From contig JAHHHC010000007.1 of assembly GCA_019359515.1 (NCBI GenBank), forward strand, positions 171,508 through 235,507: a stretch of 64,000 nucleotides of DNA, read 5' to 3'. The position numbers and the translations under genes are program-made. Of the stretch, positions 17,674 through 26,383 are shown one piece after another. The stretch comes from Desmonostoc vinosum HA7617-LM4 (GTDB lineage Bacteria; Cyanobacteriota; Cyanobacteriia; Cyanobacteriales; Nostocaceae). The stretch's first letter is position 1; each line of letters opens with the position of its first letter. The notes under the pieces are model-generated. The model saw only the letters and a list, made by a program, of their open reading frames with translations, was not told where the DNA came from and made no database searches.

Positions 17674-19314
17674 TTAAGAAAGGACTTGAATCAACTGGTA
17701 CTGTTGCACTGTACCAACAACGCGGTGAGGCGTGGATAATTCCGGTGACTGTTTGGTATCGATCCAAGCATAGCCAAAAGCGGGTACTTGGAAAATTGTA
17801 TCTAGCGGTTTGCCATGAACAGAAGTATAGAATTTGAGTAATACAGCATTTTTGCCACCAACTTGCACAAAGTAGATAGGATGAGATTGGAGGATGGAAG
17901 CGATCGCTTTTTGTTGAAAGAAAGTTCTGAAAACTGGGTTATAGTCGCTAAAAAATCCCTGGCTACCAGCTACAGCCAAAGCTAACCAACAGGGAATTAA
18001 CCAACCAGCTAGCCAGTAATGAGCTGTGAGAAACTTGATCCTAAAGTGACATATCCATACTAAAGGCAAAATCAACCAACCTAAACCTACACTTAAGCCA
18101 AGACTCGCATACTTACGGATGTCAGCATTACCCCAAATAATAATGGCTATAGCCGCCAGTAAAAGTAAAACACCTAACGCACCAAATATGTAACTGAGAT
18201 TGCGGGAAATGTTAATTTTCCGACTGGAAAATATATGTTTTCTCTTCTTGTTTAGAGAGGTAGTTTCTCTTTGATAAATTTTCCCTAACCAATCTAAACC
18301 TACAGCTGCTAATAAAGCGATGAAAGGATAAATACAAAGACTATAGTGAGATAAACGAGTCGAGAAAAAACTCAGTTCAGCAAACATTACCAGTGGAAAA
18401 CCGACTAATATTAATTGGTATCGATGAATAGGGCGACGGATAGCTAAAACTAAACCTAAAACCCCAAAAAAGAACCAAGGAAATGATTTTAAAGGGATAT
18501 TCCAAAGATAGAATAATATCCCATTTTGATTACGGTCTTCTGAACCTAAATCAACTACAAACTTGAGTAATTGCCCATAGCTTAGATCACCATAGCGTAG
18601 CCAGTTAAACCATAGCCAACTCCAAGTAGGAATTAAACCTATGAAAAATCCTAAATATAAAGTTGGGTTAGCAAGATGACGATGACGATGATGTTCCCAA
18701 ATCAGATAAGGTGATAAAGCCATGATTGGCAAAACAATCATAAAGCTTCTCATTAAGAAACCTAAACCAAAACTTAAGCCAGCAACAAAACTCCAAAACA
18801 ACTTATATTGAGGATGTAATTCTGCTTTTAATAAAGACCAAATAGCTAACATTACTAATAAAATCATTGGCACATCAGGCGTACCCAAGCGACAGTATTG
18901 CAGCCAGAGAAATTCTACACTTAAAATTGCCGCAGCTAGCCAAGCCAATTTTTTATTTAGTAGAATTTTGCCAATTTCATATACAAGTATTAAAGCTAAA
19001 ATCCCCGCGATCGCACTAGTAATTCTGCCACTAGTTTCACTAATACCAAATAGCTTGTAGGCGCTGGCAATTAACCAATAAGGCCCTGGTGTTTTATGAT
19101 GAGCATTACCCCAAGGCGCTATCCAATCACCAGAATCGAACATCTGACGTGCCCGCCAAGCGTAAAGCCCTTCATCATGGGCCATGAGGCTATTCTGCCC
19201 AGCATTGAATATTAATAAAGGCAGTATCCAGACTAATAAACTGATATATGGAAATGCAACTGATAAGCGGACTTTTTGCCAAATACACTGCCAAAAGTTT
19301 GATTTATATATCAT
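17674..19314 (-). CDS. Membrane glycosyltransferase, GT39/ArnT type
   Basis: A 546-residue polytopic protein of the PMT/ArnT clan, which transfers sugars from polyprenyl phosphate on the outer face of the membrane. The first periplasmic loop holds the conserved acidic pair in MAHDEGLYAWRARQMFDSGD, followed by HHKTPGPYW. About 11 membrane segments are followed by a small C-terminal periplasmic part. A second family member is at 45141-46760. The acceptor (lipid A, exopolysaccharide or protein) cannot be inferred. Confidence 0.88.
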   Translation of the reverse strand: MIYKSNFWQCIWQKVRLSVAFPYISLLVWILPLLIFNAGQNSLMAHDEGLYAWRARQMFDSGDWIAPWGNAHHKTPGPYWLIASAYKLFGISETSGRITSAIAGILALILVYEIGKILLNKKLAWLAAAILSVEFLWLQYCRLGTPDVPMILLVMLAIWSLLKAELHPQYKLFWSFVAGLSFGLGFLMRSFMIVLPIMALSPYLIWEHHRHRHLANPTLYLGFFIGLIPTWSWLWFNWLRYGDLSYGQLLKFVVDLGSEDRNQNGILFYLWNIPLKSFPWFFFGVLGLVLAIRRPIHRYQLILVGFPLVMFAELSFFSTRLSHYSLCIYPFIALLAAVGLDWLGKIYQRETTSLNKKRKHIFSSRKINISRNLSYIFGALGVLLLLAAIAIIIWGNADIRKYASLGLSVGLGWLILPLVWICHFRIKFLTAHYWLAGWLIPCWLALAVAGSQGFFSDYNPVFRTFFQQKAIASILQSHPIYFVQVGGKNAVLLKFYTSVHGKPLDTIFQVPAFGYAWIDTKQSPELSTPHRVVGTVQQYQLIQVLS

Positions 19315-19455
19315 CTAATCGATAGGGACAGAATACTACTAGGTGTACTTAATTAATATGTACTATTATTATTAAAATATATTAAATAGTGATTATTTTA
19401 AACAATACCTGAAATTGACGCAATTTTAGGAAAAAGCTGTGCAGACAAGAGATTT

Positions 19456-20100
19456 ATGCTGTTAAGACCAAACCAACGCCTCAAGCTGGATGACACCAAC
19501 GACAAGCTGTTTTATGAATATCCCCGTTTCGTCACCCATGTGGATGAAGGATTTATTCAACAGCTAACGGATTTATATCGCGATCGCCTCCAACCCAACA
19601 TGCGTATCTTAGATATGATGAGTAGTTGGGTGTCTCATCTCCCAGAAGAGGTAGAATTTTCCCACGTAGAAGGACACGGACTCAACGCTGAGGAATTAGC
19701 ACGTAACCCCCGATTAAGTCATTATTTTGTGCAAAATATCAACGAAAATCCTCAGCTACCTTTTCCAGATCAAGATTTTGATGCTGTTCTTAACTGCGTT
19801 TCCGTGCAGTACATCCAATATCCAGAAGCAGTCTTTTCGGAAATTTACCGCATCCTCAAACCTGGTGGTATTGCCATCATCAGCTTTTCTAACCGGATGT
19901 TCTATCAAAAAGCGATTCAAGCTTGGCGTGATGCTTCCGAAGAATCCAGAGTTGAATTAGTTAAGCATTATTTTGCATCAGTTCCAGAATTTACCACCCC
20001 AGAAATCATTGTCCACAAATCAACAGTCCCCAACTTCTTACAATGGTTGGGTGCAGGTGGGGGAGATCCGTTTTATGCGGTGATTGCATCCCGTAGTTAG
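19456..20100 (+). CDS. Class I SAM-dependent methyltransferase-like protein
   Basis: A 214-residue protein with a methyltransferase fold. The post-I/II region FPDQDFDAVLNCVSVQYIQ and motif III ILKPGGIAIISFSNRM are clear. Motif I is unusual: ILDMMSSWVSHLP replaces the Gly-rich E/DxGxGxG loop, so SAM binding may be altered. Such variants are common in cyanobacteria and plants. It is transcribed divergently from the GT39 gene. Confidence 0.82.
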   Translation: MLLRPNQRLKLDDTNDKLFYEYPRFVTHVDEGFIQQLTDLYRDRLQPNMRILDMMSSWVSHLPEEVEFSHVEGHGLNAEELARNPRLSHYFVQNINENPQLPFPDQDFDAVLNCVSVQYIQYPEAVFSEIYRILKPGGIAIISFSNRMFYQKAIQAWRDASEESRVELVKHYFASVPEFTTPEIIVHKSTVPNFLQWLGAGGGDPFYAVIASRS

Positions 20101-20114
20101 GGACTGGCTCTTAT

Positions 20115-20282
20115 GGGCAGGTTTTTTAGATTTCGCGTTTTGCTCGACGCGGGGACGCGGGGACGCGGGGACGCGGGGACGCGGGGACGCGGGGATGGGG
20201 GGACGCGGGGACGCGGGGACGCACAGAAAGATTTTAGAACGAAAAAATAGGCTTTTTCAGATTGAATGTAAAATACCTAACC
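20115..20282. mobile_element. MITE with GGGYAGGTTTTTT ends, copy 1 (tandem-repeat cargo)
   Basis: The left end is GGGCAGGTTTTTTAGATTTC and the right end resembles its inverse (AAATACCTAACC). Between the arms lies a tandem array of GGGGACGC. The second copy (47027-47220) has the same arms with different contents. Confidence 0.6.
20146..20222. repeat. Tandem GGGGACGC array
   Basis: About nine head-to-tail copies of an 8-bp unit, with one GGGGAT variant. It is nested within the MITE arms. Confidence 0.9.
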
Positions 20283-20354
20283 TGTGAGGGAGACTGGGGG
20301 AGGCAGGGAGAGCAGTTGTACAGACGCGATTAATCGCGTTTGTACTAAGGGAAA

Positions 20355-21227
20355 TTAAGCCGCGCAATAAATAGGGGCAGGTTTGAAACCCACCCCCATT
20401 GCTTCTGATATATTCCGTCCAACTGCTGCTGCTACAGGCTTTAAACTATCAACTAGATTCACCATATCTTCGAGGGATAGGGCTTGGCGTGCATCAGAAA
20501 CCGACTTTTCGGGTTCTGGGTGACATTCAATAATTAGCCCATCTGCCCCACAAGCTACCGCAGCCTTAGCCATAGGTGCTATTAGTTCCCGTTTACCTAC
20601 GGCATGGGAAGGATCTACAATCACTGGCAAGTGAGTTATTTGTTTAAGAGCTGCTACAGCACCTAAATCCAAAACATTGCGTGTGTAATTATCAAAGCTG
20701 CGGATACCTCGTTCACACAACACCACATCAGGGTTGCCGTGACTGAGGATATATTCGGCTGCCATCACGAACTCTTCAATTGTCGCTGCTAAACCACGTT
20801 TAAGCAGTATTGGCTTACCAGCTTGCCCCAAAGCTTTGAGTAAATCGAAGTTTTGCATATTACGACTACCAACTTGAAGCATATCAACATGGGCAGCGAC
20901 TACCTCAATTTGAGAAATCGACATCACCTCAGTGACGATTGGCATATTGTAACGCGATCGCACCCTCGTCAAAATCGCTAATCCTTCCTCTCCCATGCCC
21001 TGAAAAGCGTAGGGAGACGTCCGAGGTTTGTAGACACCGCCCCGCAATGCCTGTATAGGTGCAGCAGACAGCTTTTCGGCGACTTTCTCCATTTGTTCCA
21101 AGCTTTCCACAGCACAGGGGCCACCGATAATTATCACCTCTTCGCCGCCAAAAGCAACTTGTTCTGTGAGTTTAACAACAGTCTGGTGGTTAACATGAGA
21201 TTGTGCAGCAAGTTTAGCGTTAATCAT
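20355..21227 (-). CDS. aroF: 3-deoxy-7-phosphoheptulonate synthase (DAHP synthase)
   Basis: A 290-residue enzyme of the B. subtilis-type class I DAHP synthases, without an ACT or chorismate mutase extension. It condenses phosphoenolpyruvate and erythrose 4-phosphate, the first step to Phe, Tyr and Trp. Signatures are GGPCAVES (about 36-42), GVYKPRTSPYAFQG, PILLKRGLAATIEEF and DPSHAVGKRE. An approximately 390-nt leader with an aromatic leader peptide and a terminator precedes it, so expression is probably controlled by attenuation. I see no effector domain on the protein. Confidence 0.96.
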   Translation of the reverse strand: MINAKLAAQSHVNHQTVVKLTEQVAFGGEEVIIIGGPCAVESLEQMEKVAEKLSAAPIQALRGGVYKPRTSPYAFQGMGEEGLAILTRVRSRYNMPIVTEVMSISQIEVVAAHVDMLQVGSRNMQNFDLLKALGQAGKPILLKRGLAATIEEFVMAAEYILSHGNPDVVLCERGIRSFDNYTRNVLDLGAVAALKQITHLPVIVDPSHAVGKRELIAPMAKAAVACGADGLIIECHPEPEKSVSDARQALSLEDMVNLVDSLKPVAAAVGRNISEAMGVGFKPAPIYCAA

Positions 21228-21308
21228 GGTTTTGTCCTTAGTTATTAGTCATTTGTTATTCTTCGCGTCCCCGCGTCTTCCCCAGTCCCCATTACCCCTA
21301 ATCCCAAG

Positions 21309-21391
21309 AAAAAAGCCCAGAACCTGCGAGAAGTTCCGGGCGCGTTCTGATTCATCGGCATGACGCTATTTACCCGGAACTTGATCTGGGC
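21309..21391 (-). promoter_or_regulatory. aroF attenuator: antiterminator/terminator pair
   Basis: Terminator: GCCCGGAAC pairs with GTTCTGGGC (plus-strand positions 21333-21341 and 21315-21323), followed on the minus strand by six Ts (21314-21309). Antiterminator: AAGTTCCGGG, at the end of the leader-peptide gene (21373-21382), is the exact 10-base complement of the terminator's 5' arm (21331-21340). A ribosome that completes the peptide would cover the antiterminator and favour termination. One stalled on the aromatic codons would leave it free. Confidence 0.8.
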
Positions 21392-21432
21392 CAAAAGTAA
21401 AAGCCATAAAACCAGCTGCTGAGATAGGTCAT
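21370..21432 (-). CDS. Aromatic leader peptide of aroF, 20 residues
   Basis: The peptide MTYLSSWFYGFYFWPRSSSG has 8 aromatic residues of 20, including the run W7 F8 Y9 G F11 Y12 F13 W14: two Trp, three Phe and three Tyr. These are exactly the three end products of the pathway opened by the downstream gene. The AAGGAG at 21453-21448 is a Shine-Dalgarno sequence, with GTG 21435 or ATG 21432 as start; the spacing is somewhat long. The stop TAA lies against the antiterminator. This is seen directly; the regulatory role follows trp/phe leader logic. Confidence 0.78.
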   Translation of the reverse strand: MTYLSSWFYGFYFWPRSSSG

Positions 21433-21451
21433 CACGATGAGAATTTACTCC

Positions 21452-21487
21452 TTAAAAAACAAAAACCGCAGAGTTTGCTCTGCGGTT
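21452..21487 (-). terminator. Upstream terminator hairpin in the aroF leader
   Basis: AACCGCAGAG pairs with CTCTGCGGTT (10 bp, TTTG loop on the plus strand), followed on the minus strand by TTTTTGTTTTTT. Bases 21482-21487 are shared with the larger stem at 21482-21534, so the two structures exclude each other. Confidence 0.75.
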
Positions 21488-21534
21488 CACCGGGCAGTTT
21501 CCATCTGGAAACCAGCTCACCCCCGGTGAACCGC
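21482..21534 (-). promoter_or_regulatory. Two-tier stem-loop at the start of the aroF leader
   Basis: A perfect 13-bp outer stem (GCGGTTCACCGGG with CCCGGTGAACCGC) encloses an inner hairpin, GTTTCCA/TGGAAAC. It overlaps the following terminator and could act as its antiterminator. I could not match it to a known riboswitch class. Confidence 0.6.
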
Positions 21535-21620
21535 CCTAAACCAAAAATAAAAATAGGATTTGTTGCTAGACATTTGTGGGATATTTAGCTGAAAAATTTA
21601 ACCTACACCTTTAACTTGTT

Positions 21621-21649
21621 AAGTTAGCAGCAAGAGCCGGCCGTGTCAA
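21621..21649 (-). promoter_or_regulatory. Sigma-70 promoter of the aroF leader
   Basis: TTGACA (21649-21644) and TAACTT (21626-21621) are separated by exactly 17 bp. Transcription would start near 21614, giving a leader of about 390 nt. Confidence 0.6.
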
Positions 21650-22002
21650 GACGATTTTTATATTCAAAACAACTCCCAGACAATGAGAGATCATCAAAAC
21701 AATGGCAATGATCAGAAATTTACCTCAGTTCTCAACCAATATAGCCAACTTTGCCACCCCAGTAAAAAAGCGATAAACTCAGTACAACTGTGGAAATCAA
21801 GGTTGGTAGCTTATTTTAGTAAACTAAGAAAGTTACTTGTCATTAAGATATCACCAAAGTTATGTAAATGTACAAATATTGTTAGGTCATGATTAATGGG
21901 TAATGTAAATAAATAAAAATGAATATTGAAAAAACTAAAAATTTATTAACTTACCCAAGTTTTCATTGACTCGATCAACTTTTTAGAATCACTAGTTTTA
22001 TT
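21650..22002. other. Divergent spacer between the aroF leader and the zinc-ribbon gene
   Basis: No supported gene. A plus-strand frame at 21683-21892 lacks a ribosome-binding site and has spacer-like composition. The sequence is AT-rich towards 22002. Confidence 0.4.
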
Positions 22003-22497
22003 ATGCCCAGTTCCAAAATCTTAGCTACATCTTTCGACTATCATGGAGTTTACCCCTGCCCAGTTTGTCGGATAGGTAAGATTTCTCACATGCCATTAAT
22101 GGAAGCGATGTCTTGCGATTTTTGCCAAGAGATTTTTACTGTCAACTCAGAACTCCAGCAAATCAAGATGCCTTCTCGGCAACCTCCCCTAATTTGGCGT
22201 TGGAATGGATGTAATTGGACAGAAGCACAGTTAGAAGGTGTGGAATTAGGTTGGGGTTATTTATTAGCAGCAATTGCTTTTGTAATTCTACCTACAACTC
22301 TAGTTGGTGTGGTGGCTTACTATTTTCCTCCTAACCCCAAAGAACCCATTACTTGGATGCCGTATATTTGGACAATATTAGCTTTTTTGTCGCATTTATC
22401 AATAATTGTTTGGATATTTATAGAGGTTTATCAAATTCCAGTATCAGCATATTTCAGAGCTGTGGGTAGGTGGAGAAATGGAGTTTTGGGGAGATGA
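22003..22497 (+). CDS. Zinc-ribbon membrane protein, unknown function
   Basis: A 164-residue protein with an N-terminal zinc ribbon (CPVC at residues 19-22 and CDFC at 38-41) and two membrane segments (LGWGYLLAAIAFVILPTTLV and the region MPYIWTILAFLSHLSIIVWI). A tryptophan-rich patch, IWRWNGCNWTEAQ, lies between them. It belongs to a cyanobacterial hypothetical type that I cannot name. The zinc ribbon would lie in the cytoplasm. Confidence 0.7.
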   Translation: MPSSKILATSFDYHGVYPCPVCRIGKISHMPLMEAMSCDFCQEIFTVNSELQQIKMPSRQPPLIWRWNGCNWTEAQLEGVELGWGYLLAAIAFVILPTTLVGVVAYYFPPNPKEPITWMPYIWTILAFLSHLSIIVWIFIEVYQIPVSAYFRAVGRWRNGVLGR

Positions 22498-22499
22498 AG

Positions 22500-22740
22500 T
22501 ATTGGGGACTGGGGACGCGGTGAGACAGCGAGTAAAGGAGGGTTTCCCTCCGCAGGCGACTGCGAACCCGTTCGCGCAGCGTCTCCGATAGGAGAAGGGT
22601 AGGGGGAAACGGGGACGCGGTGAGTCCAGTGAGTAAAGGAGGGTTTCCAACGCCAGTCGCTCATGGGGGAAACCACACCACTCCCACGCCACTTGCGACA
22701 ACTTTCTCGACCAGAGCAACAATGACAAATGACTAACACT
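22500..22740. repeat. Interspersed palindromic repeats (GGAGGGTTTCC family)
   Basis: Two units of GAGTAAAGGAGGGTTTCC are seen, the first followed by CCTCCGCAGGCGACTGCG and the second by AACGCCAGTCGCTCATGG, with CG-rich hairpins between. The same family is at 24.2, 36.5, 46.8 and 47.1 kb. Confidence 0.75.
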
Positions 22741-22748
22741 AAAGTCGT

Positions 22749-23432
22749 ATGAACGAGATGGAGCGGTACTATAGAGTCTTGGAATTAGAGCCTGGAGCAA
22801 CACTTGAAGAAGTTAATCAGGCTTACAAAGATTTAGTTTTTGTCTGGCATCCAGATCGCATTCCTAAAGATAATATCCGCTTACACCAAAAAGCACAAGA
22901 AAAGCTCAAAGCAATCAATGAAGCTCGTGATAAATTACGTTCTTCAAAAGTAAGGCATCAACATCCACAACATCAACCACATCAACCTTATTCCCCACCG
23001 TATCAACAGAAAAATAATCAACATAAAAGTACATCTGAATCAACTCATCAACCACCACCAAAACAAAATCCAGACTTGAGTGGCAAAGACTACAGTCGGG
23101 CAAATTTGAGCAATAAAGATTTATCTGGTAGAAATTTGAGTTATGCCAATTTGAGTGGTGCTGATCTTAGTGATACTTTCATGCACAAAGTTAATTTAAG
23201 AGGGGCAAATTTATCGGATGCAAATTTGTTTCGAGCAAATCTACTTTTAGCTGATCTTAGAGAGGCAAATTTACGCTCAGCTAATTTGATTGGAGCAGAT
23301 CTCAGTGGTGCTGATTTACGAGGAGCAGACTTGACAGGGGCGCGGATGCGTTCAGGCGATCGCCTGCTTGTTAAACTAGTTGGTGCCAACTTAGCCGGCG
23401 CAGTCATGCCCGATGGCGCTATTCATCAGTGA
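22749..23432 (+). CDS. DnaJ-domain protein with pentapeptide repeats
   Basis: A 227-residue protein. The N-terminal J domain ([20 protein letters not shown]) has HPD at residues 34-36, needed to stimulate Hsp70 (DnaK). A His/Pro/Gln-rich linker at about 75-110 is followed by pentapeptide repeats A(N/D)LSX from about 118 to 220 that form a right-handed quadrilateral helix. The combination is common in cyanobacteria and may bring DnaK to specific clients. ATG 22758 is an alternative start. Confidence 0.9.
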   Translation: MNEMERYYRVLELEPGATLEEVNQAYKDLVFVWHPDRIPKDNIRLHQKAQEKLKAINEARDKLRSSKVRHQHPQHQPHQPYSPPYQQKNNQHKSTSESTHQPPPKQNPDLSGKDYSRANLSNKDLSGRNLSYANLSGADLSDTFMHKVNLRGANLSDANLFRANLLLADLREANLRSANLIGADLSGADLRGADLTGARMRSGDRLLVKLVGANLAGAVMPDGAIHQ

Positions 23433-23501
23433 GTTGGGGACTGGGAAGTGGGTGTTTATTATTCCTCCCCCTGCTCCCTGCTCCCTGCTCCCCACTCCTC
23501 T

Positions 23502-24131
23502 TTACAAGACTCCTTTAGAACTGGGGATCATTCCCGCACGACGGGGATCAATTTCCACGGCTATTCGCATGGCTCTGGCAAATGCTTTAAATGTCGCCTC
23601 AATGATGTGATGGGAATTAATGCCATCGAGTTGTCGGATGTGTAGTGTCATTTGGCTGTGATTCACTAGTGCTACAAAGAATTCGCGCACTAATTGAGTG
23701 TCGTAGGTTCCTACTCGTTGGGTGGGAATTTGCAAGCCGTAGCTGAGGTGAGGACGCCCAGAAAAATCTAGCGCTACCTGAACTAAGGCTTCATCAAGTG
23801 GGGCAAGAAAATTACCAAAGCGAACAATGCCTTTTCTATCGCCTAGTGCTTGGTGCAAAGCTTGCCCTAAAGTAATGCCCACATCCTCGTTGGTGTGATG
23901 GTCGTCAATTTCCCAATCTCCCTTAGCTTGGATATCCAAGTCAATCAAGCCGTGGGAAGCAATTTGATGCAACATATGATCCAAGAATGGAACACCTGTT
24001 GCTGCCGTACAGATGCCTCTACCATCCAAGTTAACAGTAACTTGCACATCAGTTTCACCGGTAGTGCGATGAACAGTCGCAATTCGCGGAGTGTAATTTG
24101 GGGAATTGATTTGACGATTAGTTGTTTGCAT
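23502..24131 (-). CDS. hisB: Imidazoleglycerol-phosphate dehydratase
   Basis: A 209-residue monofunctional HisB, the sixth step of histidine synthesis. The metal-binding motifs are [16 protein letters not shown] and [14 protein letters not shown], with [11 protein letters not shown] between them. The start is placed at ATG 24131 (MQTTNRQIN); a longer frame to 24182 would add 17 residues encoded in a G-rich repeat. It lies on the same strand as fabI, 260 bp away, with repeats between, so cotranscription is uncertain. Confidence 0.96.
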   Translation of the reverse strand: MQTTNRQINSPNYTPRIATVHRTTGETDVQVTVNLDGRGICTAATGVPFLDHMLHQIASHGLIDLDIQAKGDWEIDDHHTNEDVGITLGQALHQALGDRKGIVRFGNFLAPLDEALVQVALDFSGRPHLSYGLQIPTQRVGTYDTQLVREFFVALVNHSQMTLHIRQLDGINSHHIIEATFKAFARAMRIAVEIDPRRAGMIPSSKGVL

Positions 24132-24182
24132 GAGACTAAGGGAGTGGGGAGTGGGGGGATGTGGTTCGACTTCGCTCACCAA

Positions 24183-24390
24183 CCGGGGGATGAGGGAGAC
24201 GCGGGGACGCGGGGATGCGGTGAGGTAGCGCGGTCTTGGGGGTTTCCCCCATGAGCAACTGCGTTAGCGCAAGCGGTAGCGAGGAACGAGCATCACCCGA
24301 AGGGGGACGCGGAGAATAACTAATGACAAAGGACAAATGACAATTCCCAATTTCCCAGTCTCCAGTCCCCAGTCCCCAGTCCCCAGTCCC
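24183..24390. repeat. Repeat cluster between fabI and hisB
   Basis: It contains GACGCGGGGACGCGGGGATG, a hairpin GGTCTTGGGGGTTTCCCCC, GTTAGCGCAAGCGGTAGCGAGG, and four tandem copies of CCAGTCCC. A related GGTCTTGGGG hairpin is found in the broken tnpB at 57.6 kb. Confidence 0.75.
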
Positions 24391-25167
24391 CTACATTCCC
24401 ATAATTTCATATCCTGCATCTACATACAGAACTTGTCCGGTAATGCCGCTAGATAAATCACTACATAGGAAAGCTGCTGCGTTGCCAACTTCTAGCTGGG
24501 TTACGGTGCGGCGTAGGGGGGCGATTTGCTCTACATGATGAATCATATCTAAAATCCCGCCTACCGCTGAAGATGCCAAAGTCCGAATGGGGCCAGCTGA
24601 GATGGCATTGACACGAATATTTTGTGGCCCTAGTTCGGCAGCTAGGTAACGCACACTCATTTCTAACCCTGCCTTGGCTATTCCCATGACGTTATAGTTG
24701 GGAACCACCTTCACACCCCCTAAATATGTCAAGGTGACGATGCTACCTCCCTGTGTCATTAAGGGTTTGGCGGCACCTGCTAATTGTATTAGTGAGTAGG
24801 TACTAATATCCAGAGCAGTGTTGAAGCCAGAGCGAGAAGTTTGGCTAAAATCTCCACTCAAATCGTCTTTGCTAGCAAAAGCTAAGCAATGGATCAAAAG
24901 ATCCAACTTTTCCCACTTTTCGCGGACTGTTTCAAAGGTAGACTTAATCTGTTCATCGTTTTGAACATTACATGGAAGAAATAAGCTTGGTTTAAGAGGT
25001 TCTACTAATTCCGCTACTTTTGTCTCCATCCTACCTCGGTCATCCGGTAGGTAGGTAATCCCTAGATTTGCTCCGGCTTTATGCAATTGTTGAGCAATAC
25101 CCCAGGCGATCGAGCGGTTATTGGCAATACCTGTAACAAGGGCGTTTTTTCCAGTGAGATTAAGCAT
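24391..25167 (-). CDS. fabI: Enoyl-[acyl-carrier-protein] reductase (NADH)
   Basis: A 258-residue FabI, the last step of the type II fatty-acid elongation cycle. The SDR-like NAD site is VTGIANNRSIAWGIAQQL, and the catalytic Tyr and Lys are in YNVMGIAKAGLE (Y-x6-K, the FabI spacing). AGPIRTLASSAVG is the substrate-binding loop. The length is as usual for the family. It stands upstream of hisB on the minus strand and divergent from ntcA. Confidence 0.97.
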   Translation of the reverse strand: MLNLTGKNALVTGIANNRSIAWGIAQQLHKAGANLGITYLPDDRGRMETKVAELVEPLKPSLFLPCNVQNDEQIKSTFETVREKWEKLDLLIHCLAFASKDDLSGDFSQTSRSGFNTALDISTYSLIQLAGAAKPLMTQGGSIVTLTYLGGVKVVPNYNVMGIAKAGLEMSVRYLAAELGPQNIRVNAISAGPIRTLASSAVGGILDMIHHVEQIAPLRRTVTQLEVGNAAAFLCSDLSSGITGQVLYVDAGYEIMGM

Positions 25168-25443
25168 AGAAATTGTAAATCAGATCGATCACTAGGAGCA
25201 TACTAGAATCTGCGGCTACTTGATCTTTGTTTTGCACGCAATTTGTCAAAATGATTATTGAGGAGGATATTTACCGCAATAAAACTCTCAATTATTTCTT
25301 AAGATATTCTCAAGATACCTTAAATTGTTCTTCCAAAAAACTTTTTATTACAGGTATTGGAAGCGTTTATCAACAATAATCAGCTTAAAGGTTCTACAAT
25401 TATGTATCATTATAAACAAACAGTTATGAAACAATAAGTTGGA
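25168..25443. other. Divergent spacer between fabI and ntcA
   Basis: AT-rich, about 380 bp in all including the NtcA site. It should hold the fabI promoter and the distal ntcA promoters. No gene is seen. Confidence 0.5.
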
Positions 25444-25457
25444 GTATAGGAAAGTAC
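25444..25457 (+). promoter_or_regulatory. NtcA-binding site upstream of ntcA
   Basis: GTA-N8-TAC fits the NtcA consensus exactly. A class II activated start would be about 41.5 bp downstream, near 25492, roughly 54 bp before the ntcA ATG. That is close to the known nitrogen-regulated proximal promoter of Anabaena ntcA, consistent with autoregulation. Confidence 0.7.
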
Positions 25458-25545
25458 AGAAAGGTTGACGGTGCTTTATTGATTTTTCAGGTGTATTCTT
25501 AGGTAATTAGTTTTTGTTTTTCCGGCATTGGGTAGGGGAAGGGAG

Positions 25546-26217
25546 ATGATCGTGACACAAGATAAAGCCCTAGCAAATGTATTTCGTCAGATGGCGACCG
25601 GGGCGTTTCCGCCTGTCGTGGAGACGTTTGAACGCAACAAAACGATCTTTTTTCCTGGCGATCCTGCCGAACGAGTTTACTTTCTTTTAAAGGGTGCTGT
25701 AAAACTTTCCAGGGTGTATGAGGCAGGAGAAGAAATAACAGTAGCACTGCTGCGGGAAAATAGCGTTTTTGGTGTGTTGTCACTGCTGACGGGAAATAAG
25801 TCAGATCGGTTTTACCATGCAGTTGCATTTACCCCTGTGGAATTACTGTCAGCACCAATTGAACAGGTGGAGCAAGCACTCAAGGAAAATCCCGAATTAT
25901 CAATGTTAATGCTGCGGGGTCTATCTTCGCGGATTTTACAAACAGAGATGATGATTGAAACTCTCGCTCACCGAGATATGGGTTCTAGGTTAGTGAGTTT
26001 TCTATTAATTCTTTGTCGAGATTTTGGCGTTCCTTGTGCTGATGGAATCACAATTGATCTCAAGTTATCTCATCAAGCGATCGCTGAGGCAATTGGTTCA
26101 ACTCGCGTTACAGTTACTAGGTTACTGGGAGATTTGCGTGAAAAAAAGATGATTTCTATCCACAAAAAGAAGATTACTGTCCACAAACCTGTTACCTTAA
26201 GTAGACAATTCACTTAA
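25546..26217 (+). CDS. ntcA: Global nitrogen regulator NtcA
   Basis: A 223-residue CRP-family activator that senses 2-oxoglutarate and controls nitrogen assimilation and heterocyst development. The start [20 protein letters not shown] and the end [13 protein letters not shown] are those of Anabaena-type NtcA. The N-terminal beta-roll is followed by the dimer helix and the helix-turn-helix [23 protein letters not shown] 25546 follows GGGGAAGGGAG, so an upstream in-frame TTG at 25528 is rejected. Confidence 0.98.
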
Positions 26218-26383
26218 AAGTAATTGGGGTTAGAGTTAGCACATGTTGTATTTTTAGAAAGAAAACCCACAGTCGGAGGTAAATCTAAAAATTGATTAAA
26301 TTCAGCCATTGCCAATCTCGAATCCCCCACAAACAATGGTCGAAAGTAGTAGGCTGTATCTGCAAGCATTTCGGTAGCTGAAG

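Noticed and set aside
20146..20222. Possible CRISPR array
   Set aside because: The units are 8 bp in perfect tandem with no spacers. The AATTACG arrays fail for the same reason. No cas gene is present.
21482..21534. Glutamine riboswitch (glnA or downstream-peptide type)
   Set aside because: The stem begins with GTTCACC and a short peptide follows, which recalled that class, but the conserved internal GGAAGUAGG-type motif is missing.
21683..21892. Plus-strand frame of 69 codons between aroF and the zinc-ribbon gene
   Set aside because: No ribosome-binding site and no recognisable features; it lies in the divergent promoter region.
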